NCBI RefSeq assembly: GCF_029318685.1
Contig: NZ_CP119677.1
Coordinates: 2,905,001 to 2,969,000, forward strand
Direction of reading: 5' to 3'
Source of the DNA: Ruminiclostridium papyrosolvens DSM 2782
GTDB taxonomy: Bacteria; Bacillota; Clostridia; Acetivibrionales; DSM-1351
DNA length: 64,000 bases
Shown piece by piece: positions 1-8,354 of this stretch. A model generated the notes under the pieces. It was not told where the DNA came from. It saw nothing but the letters and a program-made list of their open reading frames with translations, and did not search any database. A program made the position numbers and the translations under genes. Within the stretch, counting starts at the first letter, position 1; each line of letters opens with the position of its first letter.

Positions 1-434
1 TCGCCTATGACAGCCATTACACTATAGTCTTCCTTCTTTATATCCCTCGCACGGGCAATACCCAGTGCTGCAGAGATTGACGTACTGCTGTGTCCCGTGT
101 TAAAGCAATCATGTACACTTTCACAGGTTTTTGGAAATCCGGCTAACCCACCGAGTTTTCGTAATGTATCAAAATCTTCCTTTCGGCCTGTCAATACTTT
201 GTGTACATATGTCTGATGTCCTACATCCCAAACAATCTTATCCTTATTTGTATTAAAGTTATTATGAATCGCAAGTGTCAATTCAACAACACCCAGATTG
301 GAGGCTAAATGACCCCCTGTTTTTGAGACTTTATATATAAGAAATGTTCTTATTTCTTCTGCAAGAACCTTTAACTGCTCAATCTCCAATTTTTCTATAT
401 CTTCAGGAGAGTTTATACTATCCAAATACCCCAC
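1..434 (-). CDS. dxs: 1-deoxy-D-xylulose-5-phosphate synthase, N-terminal part
   Basis: DXS condenses pyruvate and glyceraldehyde 3-phosphate in the first step of the MEP isoprenoid pathway, using thiamine diphosphate. Only the first 144 or so codons are present; the gene runs off the left edge. The visible part has the family's N-terminal landmarks: [16 protein letters not shown], then [11 protein letters not shown] and [12 protein letters not shown]. The start is taken as the GTG at 432-434, which has an AAGGAG ribosome site just upstream and gives [16 protein letters not shown]. It lies 31 bp after the oapA-like gene and downstream of ispA, so two isoprenoid genes share this transcript. 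The identity is clear; the exact start is an inference. Confidence 0.95.
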   Translation of the reverse strand, partial: MGYLDSINSPEDIEKLEIEQLKVLAEEIRTFLIYKVSKTGGHLASNLGVVELTLAIHNNFNTNKDKIVWDVGHQTYVHKVLTGRKEDFDTLRKLGGLAGFPKTCESVHDCFNTGHSSTSISAALGIARARDIKKEDYSVMAVIG

Positions 435-465
435 TTGTATTACTCCTTTATTTTACCTTGTTAAT

Positions 466-1101
466 TCATTTTTTTTTATTATTCCATTTCTTTTTCTTTC
501 TAAAATTTAACTTTCCGAAAAGAAATTTTATAACAACCGCTACTTTATATATAATGTAATTACTATTTTGCAATGCTATGGATTTTCCCAGTGCTTTTCC
601 TCCAACAGTGAGAGATGCAACCATTGCAGTAATTGAAAGCCCAAAAATTGAATTTTGCGCTCCCGTACCGCCTCCCGAAAACTTGTATACTATAAAGGCA
701 GCCGCCGTACCGCTTATTACACTGCAAATATCTCCGACAACATCGTTGCAGAAATTTGATACCTTGTCGGCATTTCTTATGAGCATAACTGCCTGTTTAG
801 CACCATAAAGCTTTCTTGACGCCATGGAATGAAATGGTGCTTCATCCGCAGCTGTCGCCGCTGTACCTATTAAGTCAAATAATATACTTATGATTATTAT
901 AACAAAAACAATGAGAAATGAAACAACTGTGGTAGCATTACCTAATGTTTCATTCGAAAAAAAAGACATAAAAATAGAAATGAAAAAAGTTATTACCGTA
1001 ATTAAAAGTGTCCAAACTCTTGTTTCTTTTTTAGAGCTAATTGCGTTAGCCCTGAATTTAACCTTCTTTTCATCGGCTGGATATTTATAATTATCTTCCA
1101 C
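466..1101 (-). CDS. oapA: OLE RNA-associated membrane protein OapA
   Basis: This 211-residue integral membrane protein follows the OLE-like RNA by 27 bp and precedes dxs, the position of OapA (OLE-associated protein A) in other Firmicutes. OapA is known to bind OLE RNA and bring it to the membrane. Hydrophobic segments lie at about residues 30-50, 56-80, 125-145 and 150-170. The stretch around ADEAPFHSMASRKLYGAKQA resembles the DUF21/CorB-like membrane domain. The N-terminus is charged and cytoplasmic-looking, and the C-terminus is strongly basic (RKKKKWNNKKK), suiting an RNA-binding partner. The start is GTG at 1099-1101 with GGAGG at 1107-1111. The assignment rests on synteny, size and topology; no alignment was possible. 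The alternative is a generic DUF21-like protein. Confidence 0.85.
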   Translation of the reverse strand: MEDNYKYPADEKKVKFRANAISSKKETRVWTLLITVITFFISIFMSFFSNETLGNATTVVSFLIVFVIIIISILFDLIGTAATAADEAPFHSMASRKLYGAKQAVMLIRNADKVSNFCNDVVGDICSVISGTAAAFIVYKFSGGGTGAQNSIFGLSITAMVASLTVGGKALGKSIALQNSNYIIYKVAVVIKFLFGKLNFRKKKKWNNKKK

Positions 1102-1127
1102 ACCAATCCTCCAGATTTATTAGAAAA

Positions 1128-1737
1128 ACAGGTGGCAGTTTATTGAGTAAATTTTGCGGCTTAGGTCAGGCAGGATTTCCCTGACATGTACTGGAATGTC
1201 GCCAAACCAGAGGTTTCCCTTTAAACACATCACCGTACGTCTCCGTTTACGGGGCCTGATTACCACTTAGTCCACACTTTAATCCTCAATAAACCACTTT
1301 GTAAGAACAGTCTAGGGGTTTTCCCCAGCAGTCAAAATGATTCCTAGCCTCTTTTGCAAAAAAGGTTTCAAACAGCAATAATGCTTATATATCGGCCAAT
1401 ACATGAAGCATCTGATCCGTTATCCACCGGATTTCACTCAAGGCAGGCTACACTGTTCACAGCCATCATATAGACACCGCATAACAGGTTTAATCCCTTT
1501 TCGTAGTTGAGGTGGCAAGCAAAAGCTTGACTTTTCTTCCACAAGTAAGGGTCTCCACGGAAAAGGGGTCAACGCCCGCATGCCATTGCGGATCGCCCCT
1601 AAGCCTTAACTCCCAGCATCAACCCACCACTGGGCGTAGCAAGCCGACACAAGGAACTTCATCGATGTGCCCTTAAACGGATTTTTAGGCCCGTCTTCAG
1701 AATCATCAGTACTGACTAGAATACTGCGCCACCCTGT
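1128..1737 (-). ncRNA. ole: OLE RNA (ornate large extremophilic RNA)
   Basis: The 740-bp gap between ispA and oapA has no open frame of note but is dense in GC-rich paired segments, unlike the AT-rich spacers elsewhere. On the minus strand the segment opens with ACAGGGTGGCGCAG (1724-1737) and closes with CTGCCACCTGT (1128-1138). These pair into a terminal stem that encloses about 610 nt, the usual length of OLE RNA. OLE lies in the same nusB-xseA-xseB-ispA-ole-oapA-dxs order in Bacillus halodurans and several Clostridia. It is a structured RNA that forms a membrane ribonucleoprotein with OapA and is linked to tolerance of ethanol, cold and magnesium stress. The ends are inferred from the closing stem. 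Confidence 0.9.
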
Positions 1738-1841
1738 TTTTTTGTCAATAGTAATTTTTTAATAACATAAATGCCATTGAGACAACATTATAACATAAAA
1801 ACTTTGATAAACAAAGAGATTATTATTCCCCAAAATTCATC

Positions 1842-2726
1842 TTAGCGGTCCCTTACAACCAGTGATAATGCAAGTTCTTTTAAAAACTGCGCATTATTGC
1901 CGAATGCTTCAAGACAGGAAATACCTTCTTGAGTTACTGTTTCAAGAAGCTTTTTTGACTCTTCAAGTCCATACATGGTTACATAAGTTGATTTATTGCA
2001 TGAAGAATCGTTCCCGGGGTTCTTTCCCATGTTTTCTACGGTTCCTTCTATGTCAAGAATATCATCCTTTATTTGAAAGGCTAACCCTAAATTTGCTGCA
2101 TACCCTGACAGAAGCTCAAATTCCTTTTTATCGGCACCGCATATTACTGCCGCAGCTTCCACCGGCGCTTTTATCAACGCACCTGTTTTTAGTCTGTGCA
2201 TTGTTTTTAGCCTATCACTTTCAATGGTTTTTCCTTCAGATTGAAGATCAATTACCTGACCTCCTACCATTCCCAATGACCCTGCATACTTGGCAACTAT
2301 TCCGGCAGCCCGCATTTTATCAATACTCTTTGATTCAACTGCATCATTAATCATTATCTCATAAGCCATATTCAATAGTCCGTCTCCGGCCAGTATTGCC
2401 ATAGCTTCACCAAACACTTTATGGTTTGTGGGTTTTCCCCTTCTATAATCATCATTATCCATAGCCGGCAAATCATCATGTATAAGTGAGTATGTATGAA
2501 TCATTTCGATTGCACAGCCGAAATTAATTACCTCATCAAAAGGTTTATCTAACATTTCTGCTACAGCGAGTGCCAGTAAAGGCCTCAATCTCTTGCCTCC
2601 GGCTAAAAGGCTGTAGGACATTGCTTTCTTTATATCCAGACAGTATTCGTTTACTTCCGGAATAATATTTTGAAGCCTCTCTTCAATCATATTCACATAT
2701 ATATTGTTTTTTTCCTTAAAATTCAT
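1842..2726 (-). CDS. ispA: farnesyl diphosphate / geranyl diphosphate synthase
   Basis: This class I trans-prenyltransferase adds isopentenyl diphosphate to allylic diphosphates to give C15 (possibly C10 or C20) chains. At 294 residues it has normal length. It carries GGKRLRP (about 43-49), the first aspartate-rich motif DDLPAMD at 84-90, and a second, KDDILD, near 220. The DDxxxxD spacing with two extra residues is typical of bacterial FPP synthases. It is 12 bp downstream of xseB and 105 bp upstream of the OLE RNA, in an operon that also contains dxs. The chain-length specificity cannot be read with certainty. Confidence 0.95.
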   Translation of the reverse strand: MNFKEKNNIYVNMIEERLQNIIPEVNEYCLDIKKAMSYSLLAGGKRLRPLLALAVAEMLDKPFDEVINFGCAIEMIHTYSLIHDDLPAMDNDDYRRGKPTNHKVFGEAMAILAGDGLLNMAYEIMINDAVESKSIDKMRAAGIVAKYAGSLGMVGGQVIDLQSEGKTIESDRLKTMHRLKTGALIKAPVEAAAVICGADKKEFELLSGYAANLGLAFQIKDDILDIEGTVENMGKNPGNDSSCNKSTYVTMYGLEESKKLLETVTQEGISCLEAFGNNAQFLKELALSLVVRDR

Positions 2727-2738
2727 ATTTCCTCCGAA

Positions 2739-2975
2739 TTACAAGTTAAAATCTTTTTCTTCCAAATTACCCTCTTCATTCTGAATCAACATTGTAATTT
2801 TCTTTTCTGCTTCATCCAGCTTCGCCGCACAGTACCTTGAAAGTTCTATCCCCTGCTGAAAGCTGTTGATGGACTCTTCCAGTGTGGCTTCACCCTTTTC
2901 AAGCTTCACAACAATTTGTTCAAGCTCTGCAATAGCTTCTTCGAAGCTCTTTTCAATTTTAACGCTTTTACTCAT
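2739..2975 (-). CDS. xseB: exodeoxyribonuclease VII small subunit
   Basis: This 78-residue helical protein is the small subunit of exonuclease VII, which degrades single-stranded DNA from both ends to oligonucleotides. Several copies coat the long helix of XseA. It shows the family pattern SFEEAIAELEQIVVKLEKGE followed by LEESINSFQQGI. Its ATG overlaps the xseA stop by 8 bp (ATGAGTAA), so the two subunits are translationally coupled. Confidence 0.95.
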   Translation of the reverse strand: MSKSVKIEKSFEEAIAELEQIVVKLEKGEATLEESINSFQQGIELSRYCAAKLDEAEKKITMLIQNEEGNLEEKDFNL

Positions 2976-4182
2976 ATATCTTTCCCTCTCTTACCGATGT
3001 AACGTCACATTCTGCCAATCCGTCATTTATCAATATTTCCAACTTATCTCCGGCATTAACCTGCTTTACACTATTTACAACATGTCCTTGGGAATTTTTT
3101 ACAACACCATAGCCACGTTCCATTATCTTCAAAGGACTCAAAGCATCCAGCTTTCCTGCTAGGATTCCAAACTGTGACTTCTTGTCTTTTATAATAGCTT
3201 GATTTTCCCTTACAAGGTTTTTTACTAGATTGTCTATTGCCTGCCTTTGCTGGTTTACTCTGTCATAGGGCTGTGTAAAAGAAGGTCTTGAATTTATTTT
3301 TTGCAGTTGATTCTGCAATGCAGTCACTTTTTTCACAAGGGAATTTTTCATTCTCATATTGTAGCTTTCCAGTTTATATAAAAGCACCTCAATATCAGGA
3401 ACTGCAAGTTCGGCGGCAGCGGACGGGGTGGGTGCCCGCATATCCGAAACAAAATCACTTATTGTAAAGTCTGTTTCATGTCCAACAGCAGAGATAACGG
3501 GGATATTGGATGCATATATACTTCTGGCAACAATTTCTTCATTGAAGGCCCACAGCTCCTCCAGTGAGCCGCCGCCTCTGGCCACAATTATTACGTCAAC
3601 CTTATTATGCTCATTTAGTCGCTTAATTGCCTCAGATATCTGTCCTGCTGCCTGAGGTCCCTGAACGGCTACAGGATACAAAACCAACTTCATTTTGCTG
3701 TTTCTTCTATAAGTAACATTAATAATATCTCTTATAACGGCACCTGTTGAAGATGTTACAATACCTATACTTCCCGGCAGCAATGGAATACTTTTCTTTT
3801 TTTCAAGGTCAAATAATCCCTCCTGCTGAAGCTTCTCCTTTAATTGTTCAAAGGCAACGTGCAGAGCACCCACTCCATCGGGCTGCATATTACTTGCATA
3901 TAGCTGATACTGCCCGTCCCTTTCAAAAACGGAGATATAGCCGGACACTATCACCTTCATACCATTTTCGGGAGCAAATCTCAGCGCAATGGCCTGTGAC
4001 TTGAACATAACGCATTTTAGAAGGCTGTTTTCGTCCTTAATGGTAAAATACATATGCCCGGTATAATGGTGCTTAAAGTTGGATATTTCACCCCTAATTG
4101 ACACATCCGATAATATTAGGTCCCTTGATACCAACTGCTTTATATAATTATTTATGTCAGAAACCGAATAAACTCTATTCAT
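2968..4182 (-). CDS. xseA: exodeoxyribonuclease VII large subunit
   Basis: This is the 404-residue catalytic subunit of exonuclease VII. It has an N-terminal OB-fold (about 1-100, with VRGEISN-type sequence RGEISNFKHHYTGHMYFTIKD), the central nuclease domain with GIVTSSTGAVIRDI and ARGGGSLEELWAFNEE, and a long helical C-terminal arm (about 270-350). AVGHETDFTISDFVSDMRAPTPSAAAE is also diagnostic in part. It is followed immediately by xseB with an 8-bp overlap. A hairpin with a T run separates it from nusB upstream, so this gene may be served partly by its own promoter. Confidence 0.97.
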   Translation of the reverse strand: MNRVYSVSDINNYIKQLVSRDLILSDVSIRGEISNFKHHYTGHMYFTIKDENSLLKCVMFKSQAIALRFAPENGMKVIVSGYISVFERDGQYQLYASNMQPDGVGALHVAFEQLKEKLQQEGLFDLEKKKSIPLLPGSIGIVTSSTGAVIRDIINVTYRRNSKMKLVLYPVAVQGPQAAGQISEAIKRLNEHNKVDVIIVARGGGSLEELWAFNEEIVARSIYASNIPVISAVGHETDFTISDFVSDMRAPTPSAAAELAVPDIEVLLYKLESYNMRMKNSLVKKVTALQNQLQKINSRPSFTQPYDRVNQQRQAIDNLVKNLVRENQAIIKDKKSQFGILAGKLDALSPLKIMERGYGVVKNSQGHVVNSVKQVNAGDKLEILINDGLAECDVTSVREGKIYE

Positions 4183-4205
4183 TATTCATAAAACTCCTAT
4201 ATTTC

Positions 4206-4243
4206 AAAAAAGGATAATGTCAAATTTATCACATTACCCTTTA
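4206..4243 (-). terminator. hairpin terminator between nusB and xseA
   Basis: On the minus strand AAAGGGTAATG and CATTATCCTTT form a stem around a 12-nt loop, followed by a run of Ts. It lies just after the nusB stop and would end or attenuate the upstream asp23-nusB transcript before xseA. Confidence 0.7.
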
Positions 4244-4252
4244 AAGCTTCTA

Positions 4253-4690
4253 TTATTCAGAATCAGTTTCACCAGTTATTGTCTCTAAAGGTATATCACT
4301 CTTTGATACCTTGGCCAAAAGACCGTTAACAAACGCTCCTGCATCTTCATTGCTATATTTTTTAGCTAATTCTACAGCCTCATTTACAGAAACACTAAAT
4401 GGTATATCGTCCCTATACAATATCTCGTAAATTCCTATTCTTAAAATTGACAAATCTATTTTAGATAAACGATTTATTTTCCAACCGGTGGCTTTTTTTT
4501 CTATTATACCATCTAAAACCGGCGTTTTATCGAATACCCCATCAACGATTCCTTTAATATATTCCCTATCGTTTTCAGTTAAACTTTCGTCTTCCAGGGC
4601 CATGTTAATTTGTTCGTCTCTGTCAGTTTTCTGTATTTCCAATTGATACAACAGTTTCATCGCAGATTCCCTGGATGCACGGCGTCCCAT
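4253..4690 (-). CDS. nusB: transcription antitermination factor NusB
   Basis: NusB binds boxA RNA with NusE (ribosomal protein S10) to allow antitermination of rRNA operons. The protein is 145 residues, all helical, with the N-terminal signature RRASRESAMKLLYQLE and the C-terminal NEAVELAKKYSNEDAGAFVNGLL typical of the family. The start ATG has an upstream AAGGAGG. It sits 32 bp after the DUF2273 gene and before xseA, the standard Clostridia order. Confidence 0.97.
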   Translation of the reverse strand: MGRRASRESAMKLLYQLEIQKTDRDEQINMALEDESLTENDREYIKGIVDGVFDKTPVLDGIIEKKATGWKINRLSKIDLSILRIGIYEILYRDDIPFSVSVNEAVELAKKYSNEDAGAFVNGLLAKVSKSDIPLETITGETDSE

Positions 4691-4722
4691 TGATATTCCT
4701 CCTTAAATTATGTTATTTCTGT

Positions 4723-4953
4723 CTATCTGTATGTACCAGGCGGCAGTATCCTGTCCAGAAGATTCTTAATATAGTCTTTGTCCTGGTACAATTTTTTCCC
4801 GACATAAAATCCAAAAACTACACACAAAACTATAAACAATGCTTTTAACAATCCAAGAATCAATACAATAACTGCAATCGAAAAACCGATTGCGGCCCCC
4901 AGTATTTCACCCTTGTGCTGATTGTAAAACTCGGTTAATACCTGTTTATCCAT
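4723..4953 (-). CDS. DUF2273 family small membrane protein
   Basis: This 76-residue protein has two adjacent hydrophobic segments (about 17-34 and 37-52) joined by a short turn, then a charged tail ending in RILPPGTYR. The pattern matches DUF2273 proteins, which are almost always found beside asp23 and amaP genes. Its start is 17 bp from the amaP stop. Its role is not established; the context suggests part of the membrane-anchored Asp23 alkaline or envelope stress complex. Confidence 0.85.
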   Translation of the reverse strand: MDKQVLTEFYNQHKGEILGAAIGFSIAVIVLILGLLKALFIVLCVVFGFYVGKKLYQDKDYIKNLLDRILPPGTYR

Positions 4954-4970
4954 GGTAACACCTCCAATTG

Positions 4971-5522
4971 CTACTCAACTCTCGCAGATTTGTAACCAGT
5001 GAAAATGCTCTCCACCAAAACTCTGACACTATCTACCTGCACTCCCGTGCAATCTTCAACTGCAGATTTTACTTTCTGCTGCATATCTTCAGACAACAGA
5101 GGAATGTTTATGTCAGGAAGAACAATTGCTTTCACAGTAATACTGACACCTTCGCCTACTTTTGTAACAAATGCCTTGGAATCACGAATCCCGTTGAGCT
5201 TTCTCGATGTAGCCAATGCAATGTTCTCGATTGAGTTTAAAGTAATTCTGATATCGCCGTTTTTATTGTATTTGGTTATAGCTTTTTTATCTCCTTCCGG
5301 CTTAAAACCGGAAAGAAGGAATGTCAAACTCAAACAGAAAAATATTGAAGAAACAATGAACATTATAATGGATGGATTCCGATATCCCAACACATCGTTA
5401 TATAAGTATGTATAAGCCTCCGACAATATGTCAGACTTGATTGTAACAAGCATTGCGAACATGGATGCAATTGTCAGGAAAAATGCATATACAGCTAATA
5501 GTACACGTAAAATTATGTTCAT
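4971..5522 (-). CDS. amaP: alkaline shock response membrane anchor protein AmaP
   Basis: AmaP anchors Asp23 to the membrane. This 183-residue protein has two N-terminal transmembrane segments (about 4-26 and 51-71). A cytoplasmic domain related to Asp23 follows, including SIENIALATSRKLNGI and IPLLSEDMQQKVKSAVEDCTG. It lies between asp23 and the DUF2273 gene. The call rests on topology, the Asp23-like C-terminal half and the gene order. Confidence 0.85.
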   Translation of the reverse strand: MNIILRVLLAVYAFFLTIASMFAMLVTIKSDILSEAYTYLYNDVLGYRNPSIIMFIVSSIFFCLSLTFLLSGFKPEGDKKAITKYNKNGDIRITLNSIENIALATSRKLNGIRDSKAFVTKVGEGVSITVKAIVLPDINIPLLSEDMQQKVKSAVEDCTGVQVDSVRVLVESIFTGYKSARVE

Positions 5523-5617
5523 ATAAACTTCACCTCTATTCTTTTATTATAAGCAAACAATACCCATAAATTCGGTAATTAATTTCATTATATTTCAATT
5601 ATGTATAAAAATCAAAC

Positions 5618-5656
5618 GTATATGAGAATGTTTGGATAATAATCATTCTCATATAC
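5618..5656 (-). terminator. hairpin after asp23
   Basis: A perfect 13-bp inverted repeat (GTATATGAGAATG and its complement) with a 13-nt loop lies about 40 bp beyond the asp23 stop. The T-rich stretch that follows on the minus strand fits an intrinsic terminator or a processing stem between asp23 and amaP. Confidence 0.55.
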
Positions 5657-5695
5657 TTTATTTAATTATTTCCAATAACACAGATATTGATACCC

Positions 5696-6079
5696 TTACT
5701 TGACTTCAGTATCCTTCTTTGCTTCTTTTTCAAAGTTAACTCCCTGAATATGAATGTTAACCTCAACGACATTGAGTCCTGTCATTTCCTGTACCGTATT
5801 TTTTACCTTATCCTGTATGTCCCATGCAACTTCAGGTATTCTTGAACCAAATTCTACTATTATATATAAATCTATAGCTGCTTCTTTTTCTCCGACCTCG
5901 ACTTTTACTCCTTTAGAGAGGTTCTTCCTACCGAGAATCTCAGCTATTCCTCCCGCGATACCTCCGCTCATGCCCGCTACCCCGGGAACATCAGTCGCAG
6001 CAATTCCCGCAATAATGGCAACAACTTCCTCAGATATTTTTACAGAACCATAGTCATCAATTATATTATTTTCTTCCAT
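5696..6079 (-). CDS. asp23: Asp23/Gls24 family envelope stress response protein
   Basis: This 127-residue protein has the Asp23/Gls24 signature: ISEEVVAIIAGIAATDVPGVAGM at the start, GVKVEVGEKEAAIDLYIIVEFG in the middle and the NVVEVNIHIQGV strand near the end. Family members are abundant cytoplasmic proteins that gather at the membrane through AmaP and respond to alkaline or cell-wall stress. It begins the asp23-amaP-DUF2273 set just after the spoIIIA operon and has a clear AGGAGG-like ribosome site (GGAGGTATATT) before the ATG. Confidence 0.93.
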   Translation of the reverse strand: MEENNIIDDYGSVKISEEVVAIIAGIAATDVPGVAGMSGGIAGGIAEILGRKNLSKGVKVEVGEKEAAIDLYIIVEFGSRIPEVAWDIQDKVKNTVQEMTGLNVVEVNIHIQGVNFEKEAKKDTEVK

Positions 6080-6250
6080 AATATACCTCCATTATATCAG
6101 TCAGGCAATATTACCATTTTATCTGGATAACAGCTTGTAAAATTATATCACTTCAATCCTTATTTATCAATCTATACTAGTATTTTAAATATCATTGGTT
6201 TCTAATCATATGGAATAATGTTGCTGCTTGTCCAAAAAACTATTAAAAGC

Positions 6251-6284
6251 AAAAAGGCTATCTTTTTCAAGATAACCCCTTTTT
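6251..6284 (-). terminator. terminator of the spoIIIA operon
   Basis: On the minus strand AAAGGGGTTATCTT and AAGATAGCCTTTTT pair around a short A-rich loop and run into Ts. It lies about 30 bp past the spoIIIAH stop, so it separates the sporulation operon from asp23. Confidence 0.8.
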
Positions 6285-6314
6285 GAGCTGCTTTATTTAT
6301 AAAATTATAAGAAA

Positions 6315-6896
6315 TCAGAACATATTCTTGATTATAATCTTATCAAAGGGAACATTTCCCTGTCTGGCAACAATGTCAAGTATTTTAGCCTGATCAGCTT
6401 TAGATATCGCAGGAGCCTTTACAACAACATCCACACTCCCGTCGTCAGAGAATAATGCGACTACATCATTAAAACCTTTTTCTTTGATAAGAGTTTCAAT
6501 GTTTGCCTCTTTCTGAGAGGTTTCAACTATTTTCATCATTTTTGCATAAGCTTTGGATTTTGCATCCTTGCTAGCCATGTCGTCTCCATAAACACCTTTC
6601 ATTGTTTCAATGTCCTTGTCTCTGGTAACATCCCTATCCATTTTTGCCTGAGCAAAAAAGTTGTTTGCTTCCTTTGATGCGGTAGCTGTTTTCTCTTCAT
6701 TCCCGGCAGTGGCAGTGTTAACATTTCCCTTAGCAGATGCATCCTTATTATCTACATACACTGCATCGCCAAATTGAGCGGAGTCATCTTCGCTGTATTG
6801 TGCGCTTTTGTTGTAGGTGTACTGCAAATAGCCTGCTACTAACAGCATAAGTACAAGGGATAGTACAATTATTTGTTTTCTTTTTAAAAAATTCAT
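6315..6896 (-). CDS. spoIIIAH: stage III sporulation protein AH
   Basis: SpoIIIAH is made in the mother cell. Its extracellular domain binds SpoIIQ from the forespore and is related to the ring-forming YscJ/FliF family. The protein is 193 residues with one N-terminal membrane segment (about 8-26), a low-complexity linker (about 30-75) and a C-terminal ring-building domain (about 85-190) ending in GNVPFDKIIIKNMF. It is the last gene of the complete spoIIIAA-AH operon. Partner SpoIIQ is not in this window. Confidence 0.95.
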   Translation of the reverse strand: MNFLKRKQIIVLSLVLMLLVAGYLQYTYNKSAQYSEDDSAQFGDAVYVDNKDASAKGNVNTATAGNEEKTATASKEANNFFAQAKMDRDVTRDKDIETMKGVYGDDMASKDAKSKAYAKMMKIVETSQKEANIETLIKEKGFNDVVALFSDDGSVDVVVKAPAISKADQAKILDIVARQGNVPFDKIIIKNMF

Positions 6897-7022
6897 TACA
6901 TAGACCCTCCTAACAATCTTTTAGTTTATTGTTTCTCCTTGGCTTTTCACCTAAAGGATTTTTGCTCGTCTCACACATTATGTATATTCATATATATTAA
7001 AGTTTATTTCTATTTTTTAAAA

Positions 7023-7643
7023 TTAGTTTTTATTTCTCTCAAATACCTGTATCTTGTGGGAAGCTACTTCAAAAAGTGCCTCCGTAGCATTTGCCAGACT
7101 ACTTCTGACTTCAGCATCTCCGGCTCCGTCTGCAACTATTACAACTCCTTTTACTTTTGGGAGCATTTCCTTTGTGATGTACGGTTTTTTTACTCCGTCG
7201 CTTTCCTCAAAAATAATATTATTCTCTTTGTCAGACTGTTTAACTGACCGTGTCCCCCCTTCCTTATCTTTCTCCTGTGTGTCACTTGTACTGTTTTTCG
7301 TGTTATAGGCCGGTACAGATTCATTACCGGAATAAAAGGTAACCATAACACTAACCTTACCTGCTCCTTTTATTTGGGACAGTATAGATTCCAGACTTTT
7401 TTCCAGTTTATCTTTTGTTTCACCTTCCTTCTGACTCAATGTTTCCACAGCCTCTGTACCGTTTTTGGGCTGGGGAGTGACCTTCTCACTTTTCTTTGCT
7501 GTTTCTTGAAAAAATACACTGCCTGCAATAAGTAGGATTATTCCTATAATTGCAATTATTACAGTATTCTGAATTACTTTTTTACTCCCGTCGGCAGTTA
7601 TTTTGTTTTTCAGCTCCGTTATAAGCTTACTAAATTTATACAT
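7023..7643 (-). CDS. spoIIIAG: stage III sporulation protein AG
   Basis: SpoIIIAG forms a large ring in the space between mother cell and forespore as part of the feeding-tube channel. This 206-residue protein has a single membrane span (about 27-46), a charged linker and the conserved LEKSLESILSQIKGAGKVSVMVTFYSG strand region. It ends with the KGVVIVADGAGDAEVRSSLANA segment typical of the family. It lies between spoIIIAF and spoIIIAH. Confidence 0.95.
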   Translation of the reverse strand: MYKFSKLITELKNKITADGSKKVIQNTVIIAIIGIILLIAGSVFFQETAKKSEKVTPQPKNGTEAVETLSQKEGETKDKLEKSLESILSQIKGAGKVSVMVTFYSGNESVPAYNTKNSTSDTQEKDKEGGTRSVKQSDKENNIIFEESDGVKKPYITKEMLPKVKGVVIVADGAGDAEVRSSLANATEALFEVASHKIQVFERNKN

Positions 7644-7698
7644 TTATATTCCCTCCTACATCATTTATTCCGAAAATATATTGGTTATCCAAAAATAA

Positions 7699-8340
7699 TT
7701 AATTTACTGTAACAATAATACTGTCTTTTTTTATTTCAAAGGATTTATTTATGGTCTGTTTTAATTGTTCTGTTATTTTTTTACTCTCATCATCCGTAAC
7801 TGCTTCCTGTTTTTTGTTGTTTTTTCCCTTTACAAAGGGTAATGAAATATCAATTTTTTTAACAGGCATTACGGAATTAATTTTTACACTGTCCGACTGC
7901 TTTTTTCCCCGTTTTATCTGAAGATTTACTCTGGTTATTTCCCCGAATTTATTTGAAGAGTAGTCTTCATTGATTTCAATGTCAGCTTTTGCCTGAGAAA
8001 CTCCATTAACCTTTAGAGCTTGCTCCTGTATACTGTTAATAACTTTGTCCTTGTAAACCTGGGATACCTGCTTCATCTGCTTGTCCTTTAACAGTTTGCT
8101 ACTGGCTTCGAGCTCATTTTTATCAAGGTACATGCTATCTGATAACACATTCTGTCCAATATCAAAATTCTTATTTTTAAGAGTTAAAAAAGGGTTTATA
8201 ACAGCAATCAGCAAAATAAATCCTGCTATAAGACTTATTATTTTCTTTATTTTTCCTGAAGGCATTATTATTTCAAATAAAACCAGAATGATTGTGATTG
8301 TTACAATATTGATAATCCAGCTTCTTAAAAATTCAAGCAT
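7699..8340 (-). CDS. spoIIIAF: stage III sporulation protein AF
   Basis: This 213-residue membrane protein has two N-terminal hydrophobic segments (about 10-28 and 33-52) and a soluble C-terminal domain. It starts LEFLRSWIINIVTITIILVL, a recognisable SpoIIIAF beginning. It is a component of the SpoIIIA channel needed for sigma G activity in the engulfed forespore. It is 14 bp downstream of spoIIIAE. Confidence 0.93.
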   Translation of the reverse strand: MLEFLRSWIINIVTITIILVLFEIIMPSGKIKKIISLIAGFILLIAVINPFLTLKNKNFDIGQNVLSDSMYLDKNELEASSKLLKDKQMKQVSQVYKDKVINSIQEQALKVNGVSQAKADIEINEDYSSNKFGEITRVNLQIKRGKKQSDSVKINSVMPVKKIDISLPFVKGKNNKKQEAVTDDESKKITEQLKQTINKSFEIKKDSIIVTVN

Positions 8341-8354
8341 TTGAAATCCCTCCC

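Noticed and set aside
1102-1841. Possible group II intron, IS remnant or cryptic gene in the long gap upstream of ispA
   Set aside because: No reverse transcriptase or transposase frame is present, there are no terminal repeats of IS type, and the paired ends, length and neighbours all match OLE RNA.
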